Positions 27,209 through 41,247 of a DNA stretch of 64,000 nt are shown piece after piece. The translations under genes were made by a program, and so were the position numbers. The stretch comes from Tetrahymena thermophila SB210 (taxonomy: Eukaryota > Ciliophora > Oligohymenophorea > Hymenostomatida > Tetrahymenidae), in contig NW_002476418.1 of assembly GCF_000189635.1 (NCBI RefSeq), positions 1,169,537 through 1,233,536 on the forward strand, read 5' to 3'. Each line of letters begins with the position of its first letter. Position 1 is the stretch's first letter. The notes beneath the pieces are model-generated. The model ran no database searches, had not been told where the DNA came from, and saw only the letters and a program-made list of their open reading frames with translations.

Positions 27209-29238
27209 ATGATAGTTTTATTGACATTCATTCTTTTCTTGAAATCAGCATGTAAATTTAGAAAAATAAAAGAAAAATTTTAGCAAAATTATTTTAAAGT
27301 AAGCATAATTAACACTGAGACTTACACTAAATATATAGAATTCAATTTAGATAAATGTGCTTACACTGGTTTTCTCACCATAATTGGAAGTTATACATGC
27401 CCTATTTAAGTATAAGTAGGTAGTCCAGGTTAGTAATTGACTCTCTCAATTGCAATTAATAGAATTGTAATTTAAAAGATATTTTTTTTAATAATAAGAT
27501 TATAAATGAATTTATAATTAATTTATTTGTAAATAGGTACCAAATGATTAATTATAATCAGCTACAAGTTTTTTATTAAGTAGTGAGTGCATACTATAAA
27601 ATAAGTGTATCTCTTTTTTTATATAAAAAAAATTTGACGAAGCATTCAATCCAGAACTAACCAGCTCATTAAATAAAACTGGAATTAACTATTCAAATAC
27701 AGTAATTATTTTGCATCTCTCCCTTACATTTAATTTGTTCATTCAAATATTTATTAAAAATTAATTCTTATGAATTCTTTTAAGAATGTAATAAAGGTGT
27801 TTTGATAAAAATCTCATTTTAATAATTTTTGTTTGAATTGTGGTATTTATATAAATAAAAAGATAACTTAAACCGCTTTTCACAATTTTTAAAGCATTTA
27901 TTAAGTATAAATTTATTAATAATGAATAATAATTTTAATGCTTGAAATAGTTATAATATTTTGTTTTAAACTAGATCAACGGAACGATATTAAGGATTAA
28001 TGGTGAATATTAATCAGATTTATTTTAGATTTCAGAAGAAGTAGAATAAAAAATTAGGATTCCATTTGTTTTAGTTAATTCAATGTGGGCTTTCAATGCA
28101 GTAAAATCTTATCTGCACTTATTTCAAATAAAAAATATTTATTAATTAATTTTATAAATTATAAAGCCTACTTTTGGAATACTAAATTTTGAAAGACATA
28201 ATATGAACAGTTTAATACTTTAAGGATATTTGCAAAATTAACTCAAAGTAAAATATATTTTATCCCTTCTAATTATAAATGTTTTTAACTAATAAATAAA
28301 TAAATAAATAAATAAAGACACCTAAGTTTGCCATAACAATTGAAAATAAAGTAGGAAAGATTATATATGACGAAATACCAAAATATTTAAATAATGCAAT
28401 TGAGATAAAAACGAAATCTTCTGACTTATGGGTGAAATATCACTTTAAAATATTTGGATTTTTTATTAAATCTTTTTAAATTTATAAAAAGGATTTAAAA
28501 ATTACAGGTATGATTTTGGAAGATAAAGATGTATTACCATTAGCCCATTTTTAATCATTAGAATTCACTTTATATCCATTCACCTAATTACCCAAAGGTA
28601 GCCAAATATTAACTATCATGCATAAAAATCTAACTTATACAAATAAAATTAAAGGGATAGTTAATTATCTATTAAAGAAATACTCACATTTACTCATTAA
28701 GCACGAGAACACAGTGTAATTGTAAGATTGTGAGCACTGTAGTTGCTTGGAAAAACTTAATTTTCCTGATCTGAAAATTTATACAGAAAAAGTAATGATC
28801 ACTTTAACACCAAAATAATACTTTTCAGAGAATTAGAGTAAAAATATTTGCTAAATTGTAATTTCGATGGATAAAATTATGCTTTCAAGTAAATTTTATC
28901 AAGATTATCCTACTATTTTTAATACAAAAAACGGATCTATAGCTATTTTTAAGTAAATTATTAATGTTTTTTTTGAAAGTAATTAATTTAATTTTTATCA
29001 AAGTGCAACTAGTCTATAAATTATTGAAGCAAAATGTTTCTATTGTTTCTTTTTTGTAAGCTCAGTAATCTTTGTATTTTTAATAGATACCTTAATTAAA
29101 TGTGAGCATTTTGATTATATAAGTAGAAACGAAAAAGTTAAAATGAATCCTCTTAATATCTTAACTTAAGAGAGTGAGAAATCTAATTAAATTTTAAGTA
29201 AAATAATTGAGCACCAATAAACTTCGAATATATTTTGA
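27209..29238 (+). CDS. Pepsin-fold (A1-like) membrane protein lacking catalytic Asp motifs, copy 1, 444 aa, 9 exons
   Basis: Exons 27209-27251, 27300-27466, 27537-27701, 27975-28100, 28167-28247, 28318-28431, 28492-28597, 28655-28952 and 29004-29238 sum to 445 codons. The signal peptide is MIVLLTFILFLKSA. A1 aspartic-protease landmarks follow in order: IQVQVGSPGQQLTLSI, where DTGS would come next but the sequence is AINRI; FNPELTSSLNKTG; FGILNFER (for DGILGLGR); LTPKQYF; and a final strand pair (YPTIFNTKNGSIAIF). The second DSGT is replaced by FTLYPFTQLPK. A transmembrane segment lies near residues 377-397 with a tail of about 47 residues. Both catalytic aspartates are therefore absent. Inferred: a non-enzymatic, membrane-anchored binding protein at the surface or in the secretory pathway. 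The family call rests on motif order only. Confidence 0.8.
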
Positions 29239-31161
29239 TTCTTTAATAAAGATTTACTTAACTTAAGCTAATAAATTACAAATTAGCTAAATTAATTTTA
29301 TATAAATTACTTCTATTCACTTTACTTACTAGTTTAATTACTTCATATATTTATTATTTATTATCTTTCAAAAAAATCTTAACAATATTTTTCTTTGGAG
29401 ACAGATATTTTTTATTTCGTACCTCTGCTTAATAAATATTTATTTCATATTTTAATAATCATATTTAAAATTTTTTATATATGTTTTTTATTGATCTCAT
29501 TACTTTACATATAAATTAATAAGATTTTTTTGAATATATAATCAGAATATTATTTTTTTAAATTAATATTCTTTAATATGTTTTGGATTTCATTCATTTT
29601 TAAAAAGTTTTTATGAAGATTTAAATTTTTAAAAATGATAAAAGCTAATTCTATTTTTCCAGTATATTTTAAAAATTAATTTGATAAATTTTCATAATTT
29701 TAGCAATAAGTATAAAATTATATGAAAATAATTTAAGAAGTTCCAAAATCTTTAAAATATATTTGTGAACAAAATAGACTTTTGTAAATAAATAATAAAA
29801 AACTAACTAACCTTAGATTTAAATGCGCAACCTCTTATTTCTCAATATTTTCTTAATTTGTTATTATTAAATTTTTTGTATGATTACGCAATATTAAAAA
29901 TTTACCTTGTGGTGGTTGTGGTAGTCTAGCACTTTCCCTCTAAAAAAGTAGTAAATTTTGAATTTAGTTTACTTATCTAATCAAAAAAAAGATCTTTTAT
30001 TAAATTAAAAGAAAATTCTTTTAATTACTTATTTTCTTTCAATTTAAAAATGGAATTATTTTTATGAAAATATGATTTAAAATTCATTTTATTGTTTTAT
30101 TTTGTTGTTGGGAGTTTTAAAAATGTTTTATTAAGATAATTTTAAAAATTATGATATAAAAATAATCTTTGATATGCTTTTTGGTATTTGTTATTTACAA
30201 AATACTAAAATATGTGGTAAAGTAAGCAAATATGATCATTAATGCTTTAACTTAATTTGAAGATGATACATAGATTTTATCTATTAGTTTCCCAAATTTT
30301 TTTGATAGTAGATCTTTCCTTTAAAAAGAATTAACAAATTTTAATTTAATAATCCCTTAAGAGCTATAAGCTTAATTAATAATGAGAAATGATATATTAA
30401 TTAATGATCTTAAGGATATAAGATTGAATGAATAAATAAATAAGAAAAAGTTAAATCATTTTGGTTACTTCTTAATCAAAATACTTTTTGTAATTATGGA
30501 TGTAAAATGAATGATTAATTAATATTATTTACTCAAAATTTTTATATTATATATCTATTACTTTTAAGAAAAATCTACTCTAAAAAATTAAGCTATTTAA
30601 TTTATTAACAAACGATTTTATTTATACAAAAATAAAATAATATTTTGTTTTTATTCTAAATATCTTTAACAAGTTTTATTCATTTGTTAAAAAAATAAGC
30701 ATCAAAAGAAAATCAAAAAGATTTTTTTCACCTCTAACTAATTAATGAGAGAAAATCTTATATTTTATCATCAAGAAAATAAGTGAGAGGAAATTTTCCC
30801 TTTCATCGATGAATTAGTAATTAAACTTTTTTTAGCACAATATAAAGTCTCTAAAAGCAAACTAATCATCCAAAATATTATTATAAAATTCATTAAAGAA
30901 ATACTATAAAAGGGTACTATGAACTCATTAATGTGTATGTAAGAATTTTATGCATTCATAAGTAAATAAGTGATAAAAATATTTATTTTCTCAAAATTCT
31001 TTTTTTATTTTTTTAGAAAGTAAAAAATACTTTTTTTTCAATAAAGTATTGATAAAAAAGATCAAATATATATAACAAATATTAATATAGACTCAAAAAT
31101 ATTAAATATCATAATTTATTTTGATAAAATAATTCAAAAAATTAATTTTTTAAATTAAAAA
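29239..31161. repeat. Intergenic unit between pseudoprotease copies 1 and 2
   Basis: About 29600-31161 repeats as 33295-34864. Part of it matches the leader of copy 1. The section 29240-29600 is specific to this interval or shared in part with 36990-37080. No coding sequence recognised. Confidence 0.6.
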
Positions 31162-33149
31162 ATGATAGTTTTATTGACATTCTTTTATTTTTTTAGATCA
31201 GCACGTAAATCCTAAAACAAAAGAATAATTTTAGCAAAATTTTTTTAAGTAAGCATAATTAGCACTGAGAGTTATCCTAAATATATAGAATTCAATATAG
31301 ATTAATGCACTTACACGGGCTTTATCGCCATAATTGGAAGTTATGTATGTCCTATTCAAGTATAAGTAGGCAGTCCAGGTTAGTAATTGGCACTCTCAAT
31401 TGCAATTAATAGGATTGTAATTTAAATGATATATTTTTTAAAAAGAAGATTATAAAATGAATAATAATTTTTTATTTATAAATAGCTACCAAAGGAAGAA
31501 ATATAATCAGGGATGAGTTTTTTATTAACTAATGAGTGTATACTTAAGAATAAGTGTATGTCTTTAATTCCATTAAAAAAATTTGGTACAGCATTTAATC
31601 CAGAACTAACCAAATCATTAAATAAAACGGGAATTAATTATTCAAACATGGTAATTATTTTGCATTTGTCTCTTAAATTTCATTTAATAATTCAAATGTT
31701 TATTAAAAATTAATTCTTATGAATTCTTTTAAGAATGAAAATAAAGAGCTTTTACCAATATCTTAGTTTAATAATTTTCTTTGATTTGTAGTATTTAGAA
31801 AGAAAAAAAAGAAATATTCTACTTTTCACTATTTTTAATTATTTAATAATAAATTTAAGGATTGAAATTAATATAATATTTACTTTAAAGATCAATGGAA
31901 GTATATAAAAAATAAGCGGCGAATATTCATCAGATTTATTTTAGATTTCAGATGAAATAGAATAAAAAATTAGGATTCCATTTCTTTTAGTTGATTCAGT
32001 GTAGACTACGAATGTAAAGCTTTATTTGCTCTTTTTTCAAATAAAAAATATTTATAAATTATAAAGCCTATTTCAGGAATACTAAATTTCGAAAGACATA
32101 ATATAAACAGCTTAATACTTTAAGGATATTTGCAAAATTAACTCAAAGTAATTAATATATTTTATATATTCTAATTACAAATATTAAAAACTAATAAATA
32201 AATAAATAAATAAATAAATAAAGACACCTAAGTTTGCCATAACAACTGAAAATAAAGTAGGAAAGCTTTATTATGATGAAATACCAAAATATTTAAATAA
32301 TGCAATTGAGATAAAAACGAAATCTTCTGATTTATGGGTGAAATATTACTTTAAATATTTGGATTTTTAATTAAATTTTTATTAAATTTATAAAAAGGAT
32401 TTAAAAATTATAGGTTTGCTTTTGGAAGATAAAGATGTATTACCTTTAGCTCATTTTCATTCATTAGAATTCACTTTATATCCATTCACCTAATTACCCA
32501 AAGGTAGTCAAATTTTAACTGTTATGTATAGAAATTTAACTTATACAAATAAAATTAAAGGGATAGCTAATTACCTCTTAAAGAAATACTCGCATCTACT
32601 CACTAAGCACGAGAACGCAGTGAATTTGTAAGATTGTGAGCACTGTAGTTGTTTGGAAAAACATAATTTTCCTGATCTGTAAATTTATACAGAAAAAGTA
32701 ATGATCACTTTAACACCAAAATAATACTTTTCAGTGGATTAGTATGCAAATTTTATTTGCTAAATTGTAATTTCGATGGATAAAATTATGCTTTCAAGTA
32801 AATTTTATCAAGATTATCCTACTATTTTTGATACAAAAAATGGGTCTGTAGCCATTTTTAAGTAAATTATTATTTTTTTTTCAAAATAATTAATTTAATT
32901 TTTTTTTATAAAAGTGCAATTAGTCTCTAAATTATAGAAGCAAGATATTTATATTATTTCTTTTTTGTAAGCTCATTTATCTTTGTATTTTTAATAATTA
33001 TCTTAGTTAAATATGAGCATTTTGGTAATATGAGCAGAAGCCAAAAAGCTTAAATGATTCTTCTAAATATCTTAACTTAAGAGAGTGGGAAATCTAATTA
33101 AATTTTAAGTAAAATAATTTAAGACCAATAGTCTTAGAATATTTTTTGA
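31162..33149 (+). CDS. Pepsin-fold pseudoprotease, copy 2, 9 exons
   Basis: Same nine-exon structure as copy 1. ATG is at 31162-31164; exon 1 ends at 31204, exon 2 is 31250-31416, exon 3 is 31486-31650, exon 4 is 31891-32013, and TGA is at 33147-33149. Signal peptide MIVLLTFFYFFRSA, then IGSPGQQLALSIAINRI with no DTG. Exon 3 gives the Cys pair region ECILKNKC and FNPELTKSLNKTG. The C-terminal half keeps the CEHCSCLEK cysteine cluster, LTPKQYF and the membrane span. The exon frames are intact with no TGA, so it is probably expressed. It is 3.7 kb from copy 3 and very similar to it, including the leader. Confidence 0.78.
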
Positions 33150-34864
33150 TCCTTTAAAATATATTTAGATAACTTAACCTAATTAATTACAAATTAAATA
33201 AATTAATTATTTATAAATTTTAATTGTATTCACCTTATTTACTAGTTTAATTACTTCATAATATTTATTATTTATTATCTTTCAAATAAATCTTAAAAAG
33301 TTTTTATGAAGATTTAAATTTTTAAAAATGATAAAAGCTAATTCTATTTTTCCAGTATATTTTAAAAATTAATTTGATAAATTTTCATAATTTTAGCAAT
33401 AAGTATAAAATTTTATGAAAATAATTTAAGAACTTCCAAAATCTTTAAAATATATTTGTAAACAAAATAGACTTTTGTAAATAAATAATAAAAAATTAAC
33501 TAACCTTAGATTTAAATGCGCAACCTCTTATTTCTCAATATTTTCTTAATTTGCTATTATTCAATTTTATGTATGATAACGCAATATTAAAAATTTACCT
33601 TGTGGTGGTTGTGGTAGTCTAGCACTTTCCCTCTAAAAAAGTAGTAAATTTTGAATTTAGTATACTTATCTAATTTATAAAATATCTTTTATTAAATTAA
33701 AAGATAATTCTTTTAATTACTTATTTTCTTTCAATTTAAAAATGGAATTATTTTTATAAAAATATGATTTAAAATTCATTTTATTGTTTTATTTTGTTTT
33801 TAAGAGTTTTAAAAATGTTTTATTAAGATAAATTTAATAAATGATGATATAAAAATAATCTTTGATATGCTTTTTGGCATTTGTTATTTATAAAATACTA
33901 AAACACGTGGTAAAGTAAGCAAATATGATCATTAATGCTTTAACTTAATTTGAAGATGATAAGATTTTATCTATTAGTTACCAAAATTTTTTTTATCGTA
34001 GATCTTTCCTTTAAAAAGAATTAACAAATTTTAATTTAATAATCCCTTAAGAGCTGTAAACTTAATTAATAATGAGGAATGATATATTAATTAATGATCT
34101 TAAGGATATAAGATTGAATGAATAAATAAATAAGAAATAGCTAAATCATTTTGGTTACTTCTTAATCAAAATACTTTTTGTAATTATTGATGTAAAATGA
34201 ATGATTAATTAATATTATTTACACAAAATTTTTATATTATCTATCTATTACTTTTAAGAAAAATCTACTCTAAAAAATTAAGCTATTTAATTTATTAACA
34301 AACGATTTTATTTATACAAAAATAAAATAATATTTTGTTTTTATTCTAAATATCTTTAACAAGTTTTATTCATTTGTTAAAAAAATAAGCATCGAAAGAA
34401 AATCAAAAATATTTTTTTCACCCCTAACTAATTAATGAAAGAAAATCTTATATTTTATCATCAAGAAAATAAGTGAGAGGAAATTTTCCCTTTCATCATA
34501 ATTAACTTTTTTTAGCACAATACAAAGTCTCTAAAAGCTAACTAATCATACAAAATTTTATAATAAAATTCATTAAAGAAATACAGTAAAAGGGTATTAT
34601 GAACTCATCAATGTGTATGTAAGAGTTTTATGCACTCATAAGTAAATAAGTGATAAAAATATTTAAAGTAATATTGGTAGAACCAAACATTTTCTCAAAA
34701 TTCTTTTTCTATTTTTTTAGAAAGTAAAAATTACTTTTTTTCAATAAATTATTGATAAGAAAGATCAAATAGATATCACAAATGTTAAGATAGATTCAAA
34801 AATATTAAATATAATAATTTATTTTGATAAAATAATTCAAAAAATGTATTTTTTAAATTAAAAA
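33150..34864. repeat. Intergenic unit between pseudoprotease copies 2 and 3
   Basis: Near-copy of 29600-31161, including the conserved gtggtggttgtggtagtctag block at 33601 and the gaaattttccctttcatc block at 34480. No gene seen. Confidence 0.6.
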
Positions 34865-36850
34865 ATGATAGTTTTATTGGTATTCTTTTATTTTTTGAGA
34901 TCAGCGCGTAAATCCTAAAACAAAAGAATCATTTTAGCAAAATTTTTTTTAAAGTAAGCATAATTAGCACTGAGAGTTATCCTAAATATATAGAATTCAA
35001 TATAGATTAATGTACTTACACTGGCTATCTCACCACAGTTGGAAGTTATGTATGTCCTATTCAAGTATAAGTAGGCAGTCCAGGTTAGTAATTGACTCTC
35101 TCAATTGCAATTAATAGGATTGTAATTTAAATGATATATTTTTAAAAAATAAGATTATAAAATGAATTATTGTTTATTTTTAAATAGCTACCAAAGGAAG
35201 AAATATAATCAGGGATGAGTTTTTTATTAACTAATGAGTGTATACTTAAGAATAAGTGTATGTCTTTAATTCCATTAAAAAAATTTGGTACAGTATTTAA
35301 TCCAGAACTAACCAAATCATTAAATAAAACGGGAATTAATTATTCAAACATGGTAATTATTTTGCATTTGTCTCTTAAATTTCATTTAATAATTCAAATG
35401 TTTATTAAAAATTAATTCTTATGAATTCTTTTAAGAATGAAAATAAGGAGCTTTTATCAATATCTTAGTTTAATAAATATTTCTTTGATTTGTAGTATTT
35501 AGAAAGAAAAAAAGAAATATTCTGTTTTTCACTCTTTTTAATTATTTAATAATAAATTTAAGGCTTGAAATTAATATAATATTTACTTTAAAGATCAATG
35601 GAAGTATATAAAAAATAAGCGGCGAATATTCATCAGATTTATTTTAGATTTCAGATGAAATAGAATAAAAAATTAGGATACCATTTCTTTTAGTTGATTC
35701 AGTGTGGACTTCGAATGTAAAGCTTTATTTGCTCTTTTTTCAAAATAAAAAATATTTATTAATTAATTTTATAAATTATAAAGCCTATTTCAGGAATACT
35801 AAATTTCGAAAGACATAATATAAACAGCTTAATACTTTAAGGATATTTGCAAAATTAACTCAAAGTAATTAATATATTTTATATATTCTAATTACAAATA
35901 TTAAAAACTAATAAATAAATAAATAAAGACACCTAAGTTTGCGATAACAACTGAAAATAAAGTAGGAAAGTTATACTATGACGAAATACCAAATTATTTA
36001 AATAATGCAATTGAGATAAAAACGAAATCTTCTGATTTATGGGTGAAATATTACTTTAAATATTTGATTTTAGATTAAATTTTTATTAAATTTATAAAAA
36101 GGATTTAAAAATTATAGGTTTGCTTTTGGAAGATAAAGATGTATTACCTTTAGCTCATTTTCATTCATTAGAATTCACTTTATATCCATTCACCTAATTA
36201 CCCAAAGGTAGTCAAATTTTAACTGTTATACAAAAAAATCTAACTTATACAAATAAAATTAAAGGGATAGTTAATTATCTCTTAAAGAAATACTCTCATT
36301 TACTCATTAAGCAAGAGTACAAAGTGAATTTGTAAGATTGTAAGCACTGTAGTTGTTTGGAAAAACTTAATTTACCTGATCTGAAAATTTTTACAGAAAA
36401 AGTAGTGATCACTTTAACACCAAAATAATACTTTTCAGTGGATTAGTATGCAAATTTTATTTGCTAAATTGTAATTTCGATGGATAAAATTATGCTTTCA
36501 AGTCAATTTTATCAAGATTATCCTACTATTTTTGATACAAAAAATGGATCTGTAGCAATTTTTAAGTAAATTCTTTTTTTTTGAAAATAATTAATTTAAT
36601 TTTTTTTTATAAAAGTGCAATTAGTCTCTAAATTATAGAAGCAAAATATTTCTATTATTTCTTTTTTGTAAGCTCATTTATCTTTGTATTTTTAATAATT
36701 ATCTTAGTTAAATATGAGCATTTTGGTAATATGAGCAGAAGCCAAAAAGCTTAAATGATTCTTCTAAATATCTTAACTTAAGAGAGTGAGAAATCTAATT
36801 AAATTTTAAGTAAAATAATTTAAGACCAATAGTCTTAGAATACTTTTTGA
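34865..36850 (+). CDS. Pepsin-fold pseudoprotease, copy 3, 9 exons
   Basis: ATG at 34865-34867, TGA at 36848-36850. Every splice boundary of copies 1 and 2 is found again, including the first intron (gtaaatcct...aaag) that must be removed to stay in frame here, which fixes the intron model for the whole family. The signal peptide is MIVLLVFFYFLRSA. The first motif is SIAINRI in place of DTG, the exon 3 product has FNPELTKSLNKTG, and the second catalytic motif is again FTLYPFTQLPK. It ends with a transmembrane segment and a polar tail. One substitution in the cysteine cluster changes CEHCSC to CKHCSC, leaving all Cys in place. Confidence 0.78.
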
Positions 36851-38225
36851 TCCTTTAAAATATATTTAGATAACTTAAGCTAATTAATTACAAATTAACT
36901 AAATTAATGAAATATAAATTTTAATTGTATTCACCTTCTTTACTAGTTTAATTACTTCATAATATTTATTATTTATTATCTTTCAATAAAATCTTAAAAA
37001 TTATATTCATTCAAAAAGACAGATATTTCATATCCCTTTACCTCTTATTAATAAATATTTATTTTATACTTTAATACTCATATAAGAAAATTCTTTTAAA
37101 AAAAATGGAGTTATTTTTATAAAAATATTATTTAAAAATTCATTTTATTGTTTTATTTTGTTGTTGGGAGTTTTAAAAATGTTTTATTAAGATAAATTTA
37201 ATAAATGATGATATAAAAATAATCTTTGATATGCTTTAAGGCATTTGTTATTTACAAAATACTAAAATATGTAATAAAGTAAGCAAATATGATCATTAAT
37301 GCTTTATCTTAATTTGAAGATGATACATAGATTTTATCTATTAGTTTCCGAAATTATTTTGATAGTAGATCTTTTCTTTAGAAAGGGATAACAAATTTTA
37401 ATTTAAAAATCCTTACTTAAAGAGCTATAAACTTAATTAATAATAAGAATGATATATTAATGATCTTAAAGATATAAGATTGAATGAATACATAAGAAAT
37501 AGCTAAATCATTTTGGCTACTTCTTAATCAGAATACTTTTTGTAATTAGTGATGTAAAATGAATGATTAATTAATATTATTTACAGAAAATTTTTATATT
37601 ATCTATCTATTACTTTTAAGAAAAATCTACTCTAAACAATGAAGCTATTTAATTAATCATTAACGATTTTATTTATTTTCTAGAAAATAAAATAATATTT
37701 TGTTTTTATTCTAAATATCTTTAACAAGTTTTATTCATTTTTTAAAAAAATAAGTATCGATAGAAAATCAAAAATATTTTTTTCACTTCTAGCTAATTAA
37801 AGAAAATCTTATATTTTATTATCTAGAAAATAAGTGAGAAGAAATATTCCCATACATTGATGAATTAGTAATTATACTTTTTTAGCACATTAACTAATCA
37901 TACAGAATGTTATTATAACATTCATTAAAAAAATACTGTAAAATGGTACATGGTACTATGAACTCATTAATGTGTATGAATGAATTTTATGCACTCATAA
38001 TTAAATAAGTGATAAAAATATTAATAGTAATATTGGTAGAACTATATATTTTCTCAAAATTCTTTTTCTATTTTTGAGGAAGTAAAAAATGCTTTTTTTT
38101 CAATAAATTATTGATAAGAAAGATCAAATATATTTATCACAAATATTAAGATAGATTCAAAAATATTAAATATCATAATTTATTTTGATAAAATAATTCA
38201 AAAAATTAATTTTTTAAATTAAAAA
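36851..38225. repeat. Intergenic unit between pseudoprotease copies 3 and 4 (shortened)
   Basis: Homologous to the other inter-copy units from about 37090 on, but it lacks the roughly 300 bp holding the gtggtggttgtgg block. This accounts for the shorter 3.36 kb spacing. No gene seen. Confidence 0.55.
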
Positions 38226-40202
38226 ATGATAGTTTTATTGACATTCTTTTATTTTTTCAGATCAGCACGTAAATCCTAAAACATAAGAATAATTTTAGCA
38301 AAATTTTTTTAAAGTAAGCATAATTAGCACTGAGAGTTATTCTAAATATATAGAATTCAATATAGATTAATGCACTTACACTGGCTTTCTCGCCGTATTT
38401 GGAAGTTATGTATGTCCTTTTCAAGTATAAGTAGGCAGTCCAGGTTAATAATTGACACTCTCAATTGCAATTAATAGGATTGTAATTTAAATGATATATT
38501 TTTAAAAAAGAAGAATATAAAATGAATAATTATTTATGTATTTATAAATAGCTACCAAAGGAAGAAATACAATCAGGGATGAGTTTTTTATTAACTAATG
38601 AGTGTATACTATAAAGAAAGTGTATTTCTTTAATTCCATTCAAATAATTCGGTACAGCATTTAATCCAGAACTAACTATATCATTAAATAAAACGGGAAT
38701 TAATTATTCAAACATCGTAATTATTTTGCATTTGTCTCTTAAATTTTATTTAATAATTCAAATGTTTATTAAAAATTAATTCTTATGAATTCTTTTAAGA
38801 ATGAAAATAAAGAGCTTTTACCAATATCTTAGTTTAATAATTTTCTTTGATTTGTAGTATTTAGAAAGAAAAAAAAGAAATATTCTACTTTTCACTATTT
38901 TTAATTATTTAATAATAAATTTAAGGCTTGAAATTAATATAATATTTACTTTAAAGATCAATGGAAGTATATAAAAAATAAGCGGCGAATATTCATCAGA
39001 TTTATTTTAGATTTCAGAAGAAATAGAATAAAAAATTAGGATTCCATTTCTTTTAGTTGATTCAGTGCGGACTTGGAATGTAAAGTTTTATTTGCTCTTT
39101 TTTCAAATAAAAAATATTTATTAATTAATTTTATAAATTATAAAGCCTATTTCAGGAATACTCAATTTCGAAAGACATAATATAAACAGTTTAATACTTT
39201 AAGGATATTTGCAAAATTAACTCAAAGTAATTAATATATTTTATAAATTCTAATTACAAATACTAATAAATAAATAAAGACACCTAAGTTTGCGATAACA
39301 ACTGAAAATAAAGTAGGAAAGCTTTATTATGATGAAATACCAAAATATTTAAATAATGCAATTGAGATAAAAACGAAATCTTCTGATTTATGGGTGAAAT
39401 ATTACTTTAAATATTTGGATTTTAATTAAATTTTTATTAAATTTATAAAAAGGATTTAAAAATTATAGGTTTGCTTTTGGAAGATAAAGATGTATTACCT
39501 TTAGCTCATTTCTATTCATTAGAATTTACTTTATATCCATTCACCTAATTACCCAAAGGTAGTCAAATTTTAACTGTTATGTATAGAAATCTAACTTATA
39601 CAAATAAAATTAAAGGGATAGCTAATTACCTCTTAAAGAAATACTCGCATCTACTCACTAAGCACGAGAACACAGTGAATTTGTAAGATTGTGGGCACTG
39701 TAGTTGTTTGGAAAAACATAATTTTCCTGATCTGAAAATTTTTACAGAAAAAGTTATGATCACTTTAACACCAAAATAATACTTTTCAGTGGATTAGTAT
39801 GCAAATTTTATTTGCTAAATTGTAATTTCAATGGATAAAATTATGCTTTCAAGTCAATTTTATCAAGATCATCCTACTATTTTTAATACAAAAAATGGAT
39901 CTGTAGCCATTTTTAAGTAAATTATTTTTTTTTTGAAAATAATTAATTTAATTTTTTTTTATAAAAGTGCAATTAGTCTCTAAATTATAGAATCAAGATA
40001 TTTATATTATTTCTTTTTTGTAAGCTCATTTATCTTTGTATTTTTAATAATTATCTTAGTTAAATATGAGCATTTTGGTAATATAAGCAGAAGCCAAAAA
40101 GCTTAAAAGATTCCTCTAAATATCTTCACTTAAGAGAGCGAGAAATCTAATTAGATTTTAAGTAAACTAATTGAAGACCAATATTCTTTGAATAATCTTT
40201 GA
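38226..40202 (+). CDS. Pepsin-fold pseudoprotease, copy 4, 9 exons
   Basis: ATG at 38226-38228, TGA at 40200-40202. Same architecture as copies 1-3: signal peptide MIVLLTFFYFFRSA, SIAINRI at the lost first catalytic site, FNPELTISLNKTG, FGILNFER-type turn (here SGILNFER), the CGHCSC cluster, LTPKQYF and the C-terminal membrane span. It is the last of the tight tandem set. Beyond its stop the shared downstream sequence continues only to about 40360. I see no frame-breaking change. Confidence 0.78.
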
Positions 40203-41247
40203 TCCTTTAATTTAAATTCAGATAACTTAAGCTAATTAATTACAAATTAACTAAATTAATGAAATATAAATTTTAATTGTATTCACCTTATTTACTAGTT
40301 TAATTACTTCATAATATTTATTATTTATTATCTTTCAATAAAATCTTAAAAATTTTAAGAAAATAACAAATCAATAAAATAAAAATTATTTTTAATATCA
40401 CGCTTACAGTTGATGATATTTCAAATTTATGTATTGTTTAATCAATTCAAAAAAATTCATCGTAAAAAATTTTAAATAAATTTAAAATATAAATATGTAT
40501 AAATGTATGAGTTTCTTTTTTTTTTTATTTGATTAATAAATTAAATTTTAAATAGAATCATTTTAATTTTAATAATTAATTTTTAAGGTTAATATGGTAA
40601 GCTAACTTGTTATAAAATATTTAAAGAAATCAATAATATTTATCTTTTTTATAAATCCAGCCAAAAGAGTTAAGAAAATAATCTAAAAATATTTATTTTA
40701 GAAATGAACAATTTTAAATTCAATTATTTATTTGGGAACACTCTAAAATATCAAGTTAATTTGCGAATGAATATTAATCTATATTTTAATTAATTTACTC
40801 TTTCCAATATTTTTTTTAATTTAAAATATAATTCTGTCTATTTTCAAAGTAAATTGAATGTTAAAAAGTCATGATAATTTGTTTTGAATGAAGGAGTAAA
40901 TAAATATAGTTTATGGCAATTTTACTTTATTCAATATAATTAAATATTTTACATAATTTAATTAATAAAATCTAAAAGAATAAAATTATCTGTCTAATAA
41001 AAGATTTTCTTATCTAACAAAAATATCTAGAAATAAGCATCAGAAATCTAGCTAATGAAATAAATTTGCTGGTAAGTGCCTTTTCTTAAATTGTCAAAAG
41101 AACAAAATATAATTGCAGATAATAAACTAAAAAGCGAAATATTTATATCTGGTAGATAAATAAATAGCTGTATTATTTTTAAAAAATATATCAAAATAAA
41201 TTCTTTAAAAAATAAAAAAGATCTCTTCAAACAATTTGAATAATATA
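40203..41247. other. Intergenic, AT-rich
   Basis: Apart from about 150 bases of shared 3' flank after copy 4, this is low-complexity AT-rich DNA in which I see no gene or RNA. Confidence 0.4.

Noticed and set aside
25526-40360. Mobile element or transposon array
   Set aside because: No transposase, reverse transcriptase, terminal inverted repeats or target duplications seen. The repeated units are explained by tandem gene duplication.
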